Source: Comamonas koreensis (lineage in GTDB: Bacteria > Pseudomonadota > Gammaproteobacteria > Burkholderiales > Burkholderiaceae_C). Taken from it: DNA of 64,000 nt. A program made the translations under genes and the position numbers. The notes under the pieces are model-generated. The model did no database searches. It was not told the origin of the DNA and worked only from the letters and a program-made list of their open reading frames with translations. This document shows, piece after piece, positions 1-8,442 of this stretch; positions within the stretch are counted from its first letter, which is position 1, and every line of letters begins with the position of its first letter. The stretch spans positions 20,680-84,679 of the forward strand of contig NZ_JAJNCT010000029.1 of the NCBI RefSeq assembly GCF_021026195.1, given 5' to 3'.

Positions 1-858
1 ACGCTCGCAGCCACCTCGCTGCAGCTGCCCAAGGCCAGTGTGACCAAGCATGTGCAGGCGCTGGAAGACCGGCTGCGGGTCAAGCTGCTCAACCGCACCA
101 CCCGCCGCGTGACGGTGACCACCGATGGCGCTGCCTACTACGACCGTGCCGTGCGGCTGCTGAGCGATTTTGACGAGCTAGAAGCCAGCATGAGCCAGGT
201 GCGGGCAGCGCCACGCGGGCGCCTGCGTGTCGACGTCGGCACGTCGATCGCCCGGCTTCTGGTGATTCCGCAGCTGGCGACCTTTCAGGCGCGCTACCCC
301 GACATCCAGATCGACCTGGGCGTGACCGACCGCACCGTGGACCTGATTGCCGACAACGTCGATTGCGTAGTGCGCGGCGGCGAGCTGCGCGACCAGTCAT
401 TGGTGGCACGCCGTGTCGGGAACGTGGAATTTTTGACGGTGGCCTCGCCCGCCTATTTGCGGCGCCAGGGCACGCCGCAGCATCCGCGCGACCTGGAAAA
501 CGGCCACAACAGTGTGATTTACTTCTCGCCAGTCACCCAGCGCCGCTATCCGCTGGAGTTCCAGCACAACGGTGAGAGCATCGAGATTGCCAACCCATCG
601 ACCTTGGCTATCAACGAGGCCAACGCCTACACCACCAGCTTGATCAGCGGCCAGGGTGTGGGCCAGATCACCAGCTACCAGGCGCGCGATTACCTCCAAA
701 GCGGCCAGCTGGTGCAGATCCTGCCGGAATGGACCCAGCCGTTGCTGCCGGTATATGTTGTATACCCGCCCAACTCCCATTTGAGTGCCAAGGTGCGGGC
801 CTTTGTCGATTGGGTGGTGGAGATTTTTGCGGCCGATCCCCTGCTGCAGTGCAAATAG
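1..858 (+). CDS. LysR-family transcriptional regulator (5' end outside window)
   Basis: The frame is open from the first base of the window, so the start lies upstream and the gene is 5' truncated; a GTG at 40 is inside the helix-turn-helix and is not the likely start. The first residues (LQLPKASVTKHVQALEDRL) are the recognition part of a LysR winged helix-turn-helix. The rest is a periplasmic-binding-protein-like effector domain with the usual RGRLRVDVG entry strand at about residue 75. Such proteins bind DNA as tetramers and respond to a small ligand. It converges on the cobalamin operon with only 13 bases between the two stop codons, so it is not part of that operon. Its target and ligand cannot be read from this window. 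Confidence 0.9.
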   Translation, partial: TLAATSLQLPKASVTKHVQALEDRLRVKLLNRTTRRVTVTTDGAAYYDRAVRLLSDFDELEASMSQVRAAPRGRLRVDVGTSIARLLVIPQLATFQARYPDIQIDLGVTDRTVDLIADNVDCVVRGGELRDQSLVARRVGNVEFLTVASPAYLRRQGTPQHPRDLENGHNSVIYFSPVTQRRYPLEFQHNGESIEIANPSTLAINEANAYTTSLISGQGVGQITSYQARDYLQSGQLVQILPEWTQPLLPVYVVYPPNSHLSAKVRAFVDWVVEIFAADPLLQCK

Positions 859-871
859 CGCGGCGCTGCGC

Positions 872-1669
872 TTATTGATCCGATTCGCTGCAGGGCGGAA
901 GTACCTGGAGCGTATGCACCCGGTGGGCCGCACAGGCCTCGCTGCCCTCCATATGGCTTTTGAGCACCGGCACCAGGCTGTCTTCATCGAGGTTGCCGTA
1001 CCAGACGCCTTCGGGGTAGACGATCATCAGCGGCCCCTGGTTGCAGGGGTACTGGCAGCTGGTCTGCAGCAACTGCAGCTGCTGTTTGAGGGGCGCGCTT
1101 GCCTGCACCGCCTGGCTGAGCCGGGGCCATAGCGCTGCGGCACCCTTGGCCACGCAGCGCGGCCCCATGCACCACAGCACATGGCGCTGGTGGGCGGGCA
1201 CCGTGCTCCAGGCCACCGGGTCGGTTTGCCAACCCTCTTCGCCCTCCTCGGCCACCACATCAGGCTGTACGGTGGCGAGTGCCAGGTGGTTCAGCAAGGC
1301 AGGCACCAGGCCATCCCACTGCAGCAGCGGCTGCGCAAATACCAGCCGGGGCCGGGCATGGCCGGGCTGGCTGGCCAGCCAGCGCCTGGCGACCTTATGC
1401 AGCCAGCGTCGCAGCGCGGGCTCGTCGGGCACCATCGTGGGCTGGATGACGATGGTCTGCAGCGCCAGATCGGCCGGCGCAAGGGCAGCGCTCAGGCTGT
1501 CAAGCGCCTCGGGCAAGGCCGGCTGGTTGCGGTCCACAAAGGCCAGTTGCATAGCCAGGTCGGGGTCTGCCTGCTGGCAGGCCTGCAGCAAGGCCTGCAA
1601 TTCGTTCTTGGCAGCAGACCCCAGGCCACCCCGGCCCAGCAGCAACAAGGCATCAGGTTTTTTAGCCAT
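872..1669 (-). CDS. CbiX-like domain fused to a thioredoxin-fold 2Fe-2S ferredoxin domain
   Basis: 265 residues. The N-terminal half opens with DALLLLGRGG and resembles the CbiX/sirohydrochlorin chelatase fold, but I do not see its metal-binding histidines clearly. The C-terminal half has the cysteine pattern of thioredoxin-like 2Fe-2S proteins (COG3411 type): LWCMGPRC, then TSCQYPCNQGP followed by VYPEGVWYG. It is the last gene of the riboswitch operon; its ATG overlaps the end of the ATPase gene by 8 bases, so translation is probably coupled. The context suggests a role in handling cobalt or corrinoid after uptake, for example reduction or metal insertion, but this is inference. The chelatase half may be inactive. 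Confidence 0.75.
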   Translation of the reverse strand: MAKKPDALLLLGRGGLGSAAKNELQALLQACQQADPDLAMQLAFVDRNQPALPEALDSLSAALAPADLALQTIVIQPTMVPDEPALRRWLHKVARRWLASQPGHARPRLVFAQPLLQWDGLVPALLNHLALATVQPDVVAEEGEEGWQTDPVAWSTVPAHQRHVLWCMGPRCVAKGAAALWPRLSQAVQASAPLKQQLQLLQTSCQYPCNQGPLMIVYPEGVWYGNLDEDSLVPVLKSHMEGSEACAAHRVHTLQVLPPCSESDQ

Positions 1670-2453
1670 GGGGCTTGTCCATCCAGTAGCTCACACGCGC
1701 CTTGTCTAGGCGCGGATGGCGGTCCACCTGCGCCTCGACCTGGAACACGCGTGCAATGGTTGCTGGCGTCAGCACCTGCTCGGGTGTGCCTTCGGCGTCG
1801 ATGGCGCCGGCCTGCATCACATAGATGCGGTCACAGAACTGCGCGGCCAGGTTCAGGTCATGCACCACGATTAGCACGGTGCAGCCCGAGGCGCGCACCA
1901 GGCTGAGCAGCTCCAGCTGGAACTGGATGTCCAGGTGGTTGGTGGGCTCGTCCAGAAACAGCAGCTGCGGCTGCTGGGCCAGCGCACGGGCGAGCAGCAC
2001 CCTTTGGCGCTCACCACCCGAGAGCGATGACAGCAGATGGTCGGCCAGGCGGCTGGCCCGCACCTGCGCCAGGCAGGCGCTGACGATGGCCTTGTCCTCG
2101 GCACTGTCGCGCGCCCAGCGCGACTGGTGTGGAAAGCGGCCCATCATCACCAGCTCCTGCACCGTGCAGTCAAAGCCCAGGCCCGTATCCTGGCCCAGCA
2201 CCGCCGCCTGCTGCGCAAACTGCCGCGCGCTCATCTGCCAGATGTCGCGGCCCTGCAGCTGTATCTGGCCACCGGCCTCGGGCTGCAGCACACGGTAGAG
2301 CATGCGCATCAAGGTTGATTTACCGCAGCCATTGGGGCCCACCAGGCCGACACATTCGCCCTGCGCCACCTGCAGGCTGGCCTGGCGCACAATCTGCGTG
2401 GCCTGGGCGCCGTGGCCGGCGGTCCAGGACAGTTGCTTGGCCGTCAGCATCAT
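1662..2453 (-). CDS. ABC transporter ATP-binding protein, cobalamin/iron-siderophore type (BtuD/FecE-like)
   Basis: 263 residues of a complete ABC ATPase: Walker A GPNGCGKST at 39-47, signature LSGGE at 144-148, Walker B LLFLDE at 164-169, and a switch histidine in IVVHDLN. The closest architecture is the FecE/BtuD/FhuC class that powers uptake of vitamin B12 or ferric chelates. I place the start at the ATG at 2453, which overlaps the permease stop in an ATGA arrangement; an upstream ATG at 2489 would lie inside the permease gene. With the permease, the binding lipoprotein and the riboswitch upstream, B12 or another corrinoid is the most likely substrate. Confidence 0.92.
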   Translation of the reverse strand: MMLTAKQLSWTAGHGAQATQIVRQASLQVAQGECVGLVGPNGCGKSTLMRMLYRVLQPEAGGQIQLQGRDIWQMSARQFAQQAAVLGQDTGLGFDCTVQELVMMGRFPHQSRWARDSAEDKAIVSACLAQVRASRLADHLLSSLSGGERQRVLLARALAQQPQLLFLDEPTNHLDIQFQLELLSLVRASGCTVLIVVHDLNLAAQFCDRIYVMQAGAIDAEGTPEQVLTPATIARVFQVEAQVDRHPRLDKARVSYWMDKPHG

Positions 2454-3556
2454 GCGCTGCCTCCGGGGATCGCCGTGGTGCGGCGCCACAGCATCCAGAT
2501 AAAGAAGGGCCCGCCAATGAGCGACGTGATGACGCCCACCGGCAGCTCGCTGGGCGAAAACCAGGTGCGGGCGGCCAGATCGACCAATACCAAAAAGCTT
2601 GCACCCATCAAGGCGCTGACGGGCAGAACGCGGCGGTGGTCACTGCCCACCAGCATGCGGGTGATGTGGGGAATGACCAGGCCGACAAAACCGATGGCAC
2701 CGCTGACTGCCACCATGGTGCCCGTCAGCAAGGACACCACCACGAACAATTGCAGGCGCAGGCTGGCAGTGTTCAATCCCAGCGTGGCAGCGCCCTCGTC
2801 GCCAATCAACAAGGCATTGAGCTGGCGGGCGCAGAGCAGCAGCCACAGCAGGCCCAGGCCCAGTACGGCAGCGGGCAGGCCCAGCGCACTCCACTGGGTT
2901 GCTGCCAGGCTGCCCAGGGTCCAGGTCAGCAGCGCATTGGCCAGCTCGCGCTGGCCTGCCGTCAAGGTGATTAGGCTGGTCACACCCATTAGCATGTAGC
3001 CAATGGCCACACCGCTCAGGATCAGCCGGGTGGCATGCAGGCGCCCTTGCTGCTGGGCCAGCGCATAGACCAGCGCAGTGGCCAGCAACGCGCCAACAAA
3101 GGCGCCTGCGGTGATGGCATAGATACCTACCATCGCCAAACTGCCATAGGCCAGCACCGACACCGCCCCCACTGACGCGCCGGAGGACACACCGAGCATG
3201 TAGGGATCGGCCAGCGGGTTGCGCACCATCGCCTGCATCACCACGCCGACCACGGCCAAGCCGGCGCCCACCAGCGCTGCCAGCAGCACCCGGGGCATGC
3301 GCACCATCCAGACAATCTGGTAATGCTGCTGGCTGATGCCGCCCTGCCCTGCATCGGGCTGCCAGCCGCCGCCCAGCAACTGCTGGCTGACGACGGACCA
3401 TACGGTGGAGGCATGCAGCGATGCCGAGCCCCAGGTGATGGCGGCCAGGCTGCTGGCCAGCAGCAAGACCAGCAGCAGCAACAGGCACAGCGCCAAGGAC
3501 CAGGGCTTGCGCCGCTGGCGTTCATGCTGGCCGTCGCAGCCGGGCGCATGGCTCAC
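2450..3556 (-). CDS. ABC transporter permease, BtuC/FecCD family
   Basis: About 368 residues of very hydrophobic sequence typical of FecCD/BtuC permeases, with about ten membrane segments. Recognisable blocks are RMPRVLLAALVGAGLAVVGV and NPLADPYMLGVSSGASVGA, and near the end GFVGLVIPHITRMLVGSDHR. I chose the GTG at 3556, which overlaps the stop of the binding-protein gene in a GTGA arrangement; an in-frame ATG at 3583 would overlap that gene by 31 bases and is possible. It forms the inner-membrane channel of the importer encoded by its neighbours. Confidence 0.92.
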   Translation of the reverse strand: MSHAPGCDGQHERQRRKPWSLALCLLLLLVLLLASSLAAITWGSASLHASTVWSVVSQQLLGGGWQPDAGQGGISQQHYQIVWMVRMPRVLLAALVGAGLAVVGVVMQAMVRNPLADPYMLGVSSGASVGAVSVLAYGSLAMVGIYAITAGAFVGALLATALVYALAQQQGRLHATRLILSGVAIGYMLMGVTSLITLTAGQRELANALLTWTLGSLAATQWSALGLPAAVLGLGLLWLLLCARQLNALLIGDEGAATLGLNTASLRLQLFVVVSLLTGTMVAVSGAIGFVGLVIPHITRMLVGSDHRRVLPVSALMGASFLVLVDLAARTWFSPSELPVGVITSLIGGPFFIWMLWRRTTAIPGGSA

Positions 3557-4656
3557 TGCTTGGACTCCGCCGCTGGCAGCCATGGCACCGGGTCCACGGT
3601 GATGCGGCGATCCGGGTGCAAGGCAGCAGCCAGGCGCTGCGCCACGTTCACGTTGCGCGGCCCTGGCGTGGCCTCGGCATAGCTGATGACGAAAAAGCGC
3701 TGCTCGCGAATGGCCGACACCCCCGCCAGCTCCGGCTTGGCGCGCAGAAAATCGATCTTGCCCTGTGCGCTGGGCTGGCCGTAGTCGATGATGATGATCC
3801 ACTCGGGGTCCCGAGTGATCACATCCTCCCAGTTGCCCTTGGGCCAGTTGCTGGCGATGTCGGCAAAGATATTGCTGCCGCCGGCCGCATCGATCATGGC
3901 CTGGGGCATGCCAAAGCCGCCCACCGTGGTGGGGATCTTCTCGCCACTGTCAAACACAAAGACGCGTGGTTGCTGGGTGTTGCCTTGCATCTGCGCAGCC
4001 AGCTGGTCGATCGAGGCCTGCAGCTTGGCCATCTGCGGCTGCGCCTGGGGCTCGATGTCAAAGATGCGCGCCACATTGCGCAGGTCCGCCAAGGTGTCGC
4101 CCAGCGCCACACGCTCGCGCTTTTGCACGTGGATGCAGGACTCGGACAGCACATAGCTGGCCACGCCATGCTGGGCCAGCAGCTCGGGCGTGATACCGCC
4201 AGGGCGGAACCCATAGCTCCAGCCGCCGAACACAAAGTCGGCGCGGGCCGCCAGCATGTTTTCCAGGTTCATGTCCTGCGACGAGAGCTTGGGCACCTGG
4301 GCCAGTTGGGCCAACACCTCGGGGCTGATCTCCTTGCGCGACGGTATCCCCGAGTAGCCGACCAGCTTGGGCCCCAGTCCCAGGAACAGGAACATCTCGG
4401 TGATGTTCACATCGTGCGTGATGGCGCGCTGCGGTACCCGGTCATAGCGCTGGGGCTGGCCGCAGACATCAATTACCAGCGGCACAGCCCGCAGGCCTGC
4501 GGGCGCGGCAGCCGCCGCGCTGGCGATGGGGACTGCTGCTGCCTGGGTTGGGCGGCTGGGCGGCTGCGGGCCGGCCGGCTGGTCACAGCCGGCCAGCACC
4601 AGGGCGGCGGCTGCCGCCAGCGCGCGCAGCGTGTGCCGGGAGGTGCTTGGTGTCAT
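3553..4656 (-). CDS. Periplasmic substrate-binding lipoprotein of a cobalamin-type ABC importer (BtuF-like)
   Basis: 367 residues. The N-terminus carries a lipoprotein signal with lipobox LVLAGC and lipidated Cys24, followed by an Ala/Pro-rich linker to about residue 55. The remainder looks like a helical-backbone (class III) binding protein of the BtuF/FecB group: VPQRAITHDVNITEMFLFLG, then VGYSGIP, and a hinge region near FVFGGWSYGF. It would capture the ligand delivered by the TonB receptor and pass it to the permease. It starts 13 bases after the receptor stop and its own stop overlaps the permease start. The family also includes iron-siderophore binders; the riboswitch favours a corrinoid ligand. 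Confidence 0.88.
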   Translation of the reverse strand: MTPSTSRHTLRALAAAAALVLAGCDQPAGPQPPSRPTQAAAVPIASAAAAAPAGLRAVPLVIDVCGQPQRYDRVPQRAITHDVNITEMFLFLGLGPKLVGYSGIPSRKEISPEVLAQLAQVPKLSSQDMNLENMLAARADFVFGGWSYGFRPGGITPELLAQHGVASYVLSESCIHVQKRERVALGDTLADLRNVARIFDIEPQAQPQMAKLQASIDQLAAQMQGNTQQPRVFVFDSGEKIPTTVGGFGMPQAMIDAAGGSNIFADIASNWPKGNWEDVITRDPEWIIIIDYGQPSAQGKIDFLRAKPELAGVSAIREQRFFVISYAEATPGPRNVNVAQRLAAALHPDRRITVDPVPWLPAAESKQ

Positions 4657-4669
4657 GCCTGTGCCTTGC

Positions 4670-6808
4670 TCAGAAACGCAGATGGGCCATCAGCTCAAAG
4701 CTGCGGCCGTTGCCCATCAGCCATTGCGAGCCGTAGGACGATGCAGCATAGCGCTTGTTGGTCAGATTGCGGCCCACCAAGTTCAAGGTGGTGCTGCGGT
4801 TCAGGTTCCAGCCCAGTACCGCATCGGCCAACGTGTAGGCAGGCAGCTGCGTAGTATTGGCATTGCTGGTGTAGCGGCTGGCGACATGGCGCAGGCCCAG
4901 CGATGCACGCCAGTCCCCCGTCTGGTAATGGGCCCAGGCATTGGCTGTGTAGCGTGGCACATTGGCGGGCTGGTTGCCGGCGCGGTCAATGGCGGTGGCG
5001 CCTTCGAGCAGCTCGTCAAACTGCGCATCCACATAGGCCAGGTTGCCCTCGAAGCGCCAGGACTGGGTCGCCCGCCAGCTACCCGCCAGCTCGATACCCT
5101 TGGACGACTGCTTGCCACCCTGGATCGACAGCGCTGGGCGGTCCGGATCGCGCGTGATGATGTCCTTCTTGCGGATGTCGAAGACCGCCAGGGTCCATTC
5201 GCCCTGGTCATTGGGCAGTTGCTGCTTGATGCCCACTTCCACCTGGCGGCCCTTGCTCAGGGTGAAGCCGGTTTGCGACTGGCTCAGCGACAGCAGGCTG
5301 GTGACCGGGTCATGGCCGGTGCTGACCTGGGCGTACACGCTGGTGTTCTGGTCCAGCTTGTGGGTCAGGCCCAGGCGCCAGGAGGTGCCGCCCAAGGTCT
5401 TGTCAAAACGGGCCTGGCTGAGCAGGTCCATGCGGTCAAAGTCATACAGGTCGCGGCGCACGCCGGCCATCAGCAGCCACTGCGTGCCCAGCTTCCAGGC
5501 GTCTTCGAGGTAGAAGGCGTTCTGGCGGATGCGCGAGGTCATGCGCGCCTTGTAGGGGTCCGGGCTGTTCCAGTAGCCACTGGTGCCACCGGTCAGCGGC
5601 ACATCGGACTCGCCGGCATACGGGGAGTTGTTGAGGGCGGTGAACTTGGCCTGCGACACGTCCCAGCCCATCGCAAACTCGTGCTGGCCGGGCTTGAACA
5701 CGGCGCCCAGGCGGTTGCCGCTTTGCTCCAGATCGTGGCCGATCTCCAGGTAATCGTAGCGGTGAACCGTGCGGGTGCCGGCATCGTAGTCGTAGCCTTC
5801 GATGTTCTTCCAGTGGCGGTCGGCCTTCATGTGGTAGGTCTCGTTGCGCAGCACCAGCGCGTCGCTGACGTTCCACTCGGCCTTGAGCTTGTAGCGCTCG
5901 TCCTTGTAGTGGATGTCGCTGTCGAGGACGTTGAAATTGCGGTCGCGCAGTGCCGCCACCGGCTTGCCATCAACGACCGGGGTGCCAAAGTAGCGCTCGG
6001 GCCGCTGATCGCTGACATCGGCCGTCAGGTCCAGGCGCAGGTCACTGTTGGCCTGCCAGCGGATGGCGCTCATCAGCTTCTTGCTGTCGCTGTTGCCCAG
6101 CTGGCGCTCGCCGTCCGTGCGATCACCGTAGACATCCAGGCGGTAGCTCAGGCTGTCGCTCAGTGCGCCGGTGGTGCCCAGGCCTGCACGGGCCGTGCCA
6201 TGGGAGCCAGCGCCCAGCAACACTTCAGACGAGCTGGTGCGGCTGGGCTCCTTGCGTACCGCGTTGACGGTGGCGCCCATGGTGCCACTGCCATACATCA
6301 GCGATGCGGGTCCGCGCAGCACATCAAAACGCTCATAGCCCCAGCTGGAATTGGGATAGGCCACTGTGCCCGCAGCCACGCCCAGGGTCAGACCGTCTTC
6401 GGCCACGCCCACTGAGTTGACGCCGGTAAAGCCACGGCTGGAGAACGACAGGCCACCGTTGCCGGGCGTGCCGTTGACGCTCAGGCCCACGCTGCGGCCC
6501 ACGGCGTCCACCACCTCGTAGTCGGCGCGCTCCTGGATCTGCACGGCCGAGACCGAGCTGACGCTGGCTGGCAGGTCCTGCAGCGGTACGGCCAGCTTGC
6601 TGGCCGAGGTGGATGGCAGCTGGAGCGCATTGGGCTCGCTGCGCTTGTCGGTCACCACCACTTCAGACAGCGATGCCTCTTGCGCATGGGCCACCGCCAT
6701 GCCCAAGGCAGGCAAACACAAAACACAGGAGCTGCCAACCAGGCGCAAGGAGGAAGAGAGCCGTCCGGCTGCCAGGAGCCGGTTTTTCGGAAAAGGAACT
6801 GCAGTCAT
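4670..6808 (-). CDS. TonB-dependent outer-membrane receptor, likely for cobalamin or a corrinoid
   Basis: 712 residues from the ATG at 6808. An in-frame ATG at 6949 would add 47 residues with no export features. From 6808 there is a good signal peptide (hydrophobic core about residues 22-40, cleavage after AHA42), then a TonB-box-like SEVVVT at 48-53. A plug domain follows with RGPASLMYGSGTMGATVNAV, and the sequence ends in a beta-barrel with terminal phenylalanine (ELMAHLRF). By sequence it resembles the siderophore-receptor branch rather than classical BtuB, so substrate assignment rests on the cobalamin riboswitch in its leader and on the downstream importer. It is the first gene of the operon. 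No strong Shine-Dalgarno precedes the ATG, consistent with initiation being gated by leader structure. Confidence 0.88.
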   Translation of the reverse strand: MTAVPFPKNRLLAAGRLSSSLRLVGSSCVLCLPALGMAVAHAQEASLSEVVVTDKRSEPNALQLPSTSASKLAVPLQDLPASVSSVSAVQIQERADYEVVDAVGRSVGLSVNGTPGNGGLSFSSRGFTGVNSVGVAEDGLTLGVAAGTVAYPNSSWGYERFDVLRGPASLMYGSGTMGATVNAVRKEPSRTSSSEVLLGAGSHGTARAGLGTTGALSDSLSYRLDVYGDRTDGERQLGNSDSKKLMSAIRWQANSDLRLDLTADVSDQRPERYFGTPVVDGKPVAALRDRNFNVLDSDIHYKDERYKLKAEWNVSDALVLRNETYHMKADRHWKNIEGYDYDAGTRTVHRYDYLEIGHDLEQSGNRLGAVFKPGQHEFAMGWDVSQAKFTALNNSPYAGESDVPLTGGTSGYWNSPDPYKARMTSRIRQNAFYLEDAWKLGTQWLLMAGVRRDLYDFDRMDLLSQARFDKTLGGTSWRLGLTHKLDQNTSVYAQVSTGHDPVTSLLSLSQSQTGFTLSKGRQVEVGIKQQLPNDQGEWTLAVFDIRKKDIITRDPDRPALSIQGGKQSSKGIELAGSWRATQSWRFEGNLAYVDAQFDELLEGATAIDRAGNQPANVPRYTANAWAHYQTGDWRASLGLRHVASRYTSNANTTQLPAYTLADAVLGWNLNRSTTLNLVGRNLTNKRYAASSYGSQWLMGNGRSFELMAHLRF

Positions 6809-6960
6809 TTCAACAAAAGGCGCTAACTGCCTGATGCGGGGGCTGCACTGCACGCAGTGGCCCCAAGGACGGGGCTGCGCGCCGAACCGCCGTCCACACC
6901 CCGCAGACAGTTGAGAGAGCATCGCCCAGGCAAATAGCCCAGGACACACTACGACTATTC

Positions 6961-7206
6961 ACAGGCCGGTCTCCGGGCTTACAGGCGGTGCGGCGGTGGC
7001 GCGCCGACCCAGCAGCCGGTCTTCCCAGGGCGCGGGCGTCTTGTTGCCTGGCAGGCAGTGACACTCTCTCAACCCCAGTGACTGGGCCCGCGTGGGAGCG
7101 GGCCGCGTCGGCTACTTTTTCCTGTCTACCGTTGCGGGGGCAGCCAAGGCATGGGGGAGCGCACTCCCGACCTTGTTCCCGTTTCACTTGTGCAATACAA
7201 GCACCT
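6961..7206 (-). promoter_or_regulatory. Cobalamin (adenosylcobalamin-class) riboswitch
   Basis: Read on the minus strand, the leader contains the conserved blocks of a B12 riboswitch in order: AGGTGCTTG at the 5' end, AAACGGGAACAAGGT, CCTTGGCTGCCCCCGCAACG, AGCCGAC, and finally the B12 box GCCCGGAGACCGGCC at about 6963-6979. It lies about 150 bases upstream of the receptor ATG at 6808. In this family, ligand binding represses expression, usually by sequestering the ribosome site or by termination. I see no clear intrinsic terminator between the B12 box and the ATG, so translational control is more likely. It explains co-regulation of the five-gene uptake operon. Confidence 0.95.
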
Positions 7207-7234
7207 GTAGATAGGCTTTTTTCAAAGCGCAGCC

Positions 7235-7240
7235 AGTGTA
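7235..7240 (-). promoter_or_regulatory. Possible extended -10 element for the riboswitch operon
   Basis: On the minus strand TGGTACACT lies about 30 bases upstream of the riboswitch 5' block, which fits an extended -10 (TG-n-TACACT) with transcription starting near 7228. No convincing -35 is visible at the right distance, which is acceptable for extended -10 promoters. Confidence 0.35.
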
Positions 7241-7250
7241 CCAGCCGCCA

Positions 7251-7277
7251 GCCGTTACGGCGCCATTCCGTAACGGC
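7251..7277 (-). terminator. Inverted repeat just after the LysR gene
   Basis: Ten-base arms GCCGTTACGG and CCGTAACGGC with a seven-base loop begin six bases beyond the LysR stop codon. There is no U-run, so intrinsic termination is uncertain; it could separate the LysR transcript from the riboswitch promoter. Confidence 0.4.
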
Positions 7278-7282
7278 CTGTG

Positions 7283-8263
7283 TCAGCTCGGCGATACAGC
7301 GCTGGCCTCAATAGTGGATCCGCCCTGCGGCAGGCGCGAGGTGTAGCCAATAAAGTCGCTGCTGGCGAGTTTGTCCAGCAGCCATTGCCGAAAGCTCGCC
7401 TGGATCGGTCGCTCGCCCGCGCCCCGGCGGGTGTAGAGGTGGAACTTGGGTGTTCGGTCCATCGGCAGTTGGCGCAGCAGCTCTGGCCCAAAGGGCGCGA
7501 GCAGCTTGCCGCTGTGGATGTAGCTGAGCGCATCGACATAGGACAGCAGGCCCACGCCCTGCCCGCTGAGAACGGCCTGCAGCATCGCATCATGCGTGTG
7601 CAGCAGCATGGGGCTGACATGCTTGTCGCCCGGCTGCAGGCCCAGCATGGCATAGATGTCCCGCCACAGGCTGTTGTGCGTCAGCGGGGATATCAAGCGG
7701 TGGTGTGCCAGATCCTGCGCGGTCTCCACCGGGTGCTCGGCCAGCAGCTGGGGTGTGGCGACGATGACCTTGAGGTCTTCGAGCAGCGGCGTTTCATCGA
7801 GATGGTCCACCCCGCCGTAGCCCCAGACGATGGCGGCATCCAGATCGCTGGTATCGAAGGACGGCAGCTCCACGCCGATGGAGATGCGCAGATCGAGTGC
7901 CGGGTAGTCCTTGGTGAACGAGGGCAGCGAGCGGATCAGGTACTGGGTCGCAAAGTAAGGGCTGACCTGGATATGGAACTGCGCATCGTTGTGGTGGGCG
8001 CGCACCGCCTCCAGGCCCTGGCTCAGCGCATCCAGGCCCTGCTCCACATAGTGGTACAGGGTTTGGGCCTCGGCACTGGCCAGCAGGCCACGGGTACCGC
8101 GCTCGAACAGCTGCACCTCCAACGCGCTCTCCAACTGCTTGAGTTGCTGGCTGGCGGCCTGCGGGGTCAGGCACAGTTCATCAGCCGCCTTGCGGATGGA
8201 GCCGTGGCGGTAGACGGACTCGAACACGCGCAGCGGCTGCAGGGGCGGTAGCTTGTATTTCAT
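7283..8263 (-). CDS. LysR-family transcriptional regulator (GcvA-like)
   Basis: 326 residues. The N-terminal winged helix-turn-helix reads PPLQPLRVFESVYRHGSIRK, then AADELCLTPQAASQQLKQLE, as in the GcvA/AmpR branch of LysR proteins. The effector domain begins near residue 95 with FHIQVSPYFATQYLIRSLP. It sits between the cobalamin operon and the hyu/MFS operon in the same orientation, with its own inverted repeat at the 3' end. Nothing in the sequence links it to either operon. Ligand unknown. Confidence 0.9.
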   Translation of the reverse strand: MKYKLPPLQPLRVFESVYRHGSIRKAADELCLTPQAASQQLKQLESALEVQLFERGTRGLLASAEAQTLYHYVEQGLDALSQGLEAVRAHHNDAQFHIQVSPYFATQYLIRSLPSFTKDYPALDLRISIGVELPSFDTSDLDAAIVWGYGGVDHLDETPLLEDLKVIVATPQLLAEHPVETAQDLAHHRLISPLTHNSLWRDIYAMLGLQPGDKHVSPMLLHTHDAMLQAVLSGQGVGLLSYVDALSYIHSGKLLAPFGPELLRQLPMDRTPKFHLYTRRGAGERPIQASFRQWLLDKLASSDFIGYTSRLPQGGSTIEASAVSPS

Positions 8264-8385
8264 GGAGCTGCGCTGGGCAGGAAGGAGGATGGCCCAGGCT
8301 GCCGGTGATTATAGGTCGCAGCCCGGCGCCCAGCGAGCCGGCACGCCAGCGTTCTTGTCTGCTGCGCCCTGCTCTGTCGGCGCAC

Positions 8386-8411
8386 AAAAACGCATCCGGA
8401 CGGGATGCGTT
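8386..8411 (-). terminator. Rho-independent terminator of the hyu/MFS operon
   Basis: On the minus strand a stem AACGCATCC / GGATGCGTT with a short loop is followed by a U-rich stretch. It lies about 35 bases after the MFS transporter stop codon. Confidence 0.75.
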
Positions 8412-8442
8412 CGGGGTGCAGAGCGCTCCGCAGCGCATGGGC

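Noticed and set aside
4526..6415. Plus-strand frame of 629 codons opposite the TonB receptor and binding lipoprotein genes
   Set aside because: Antisense shadow of well-supported genes, without family motifs or ribosome site.
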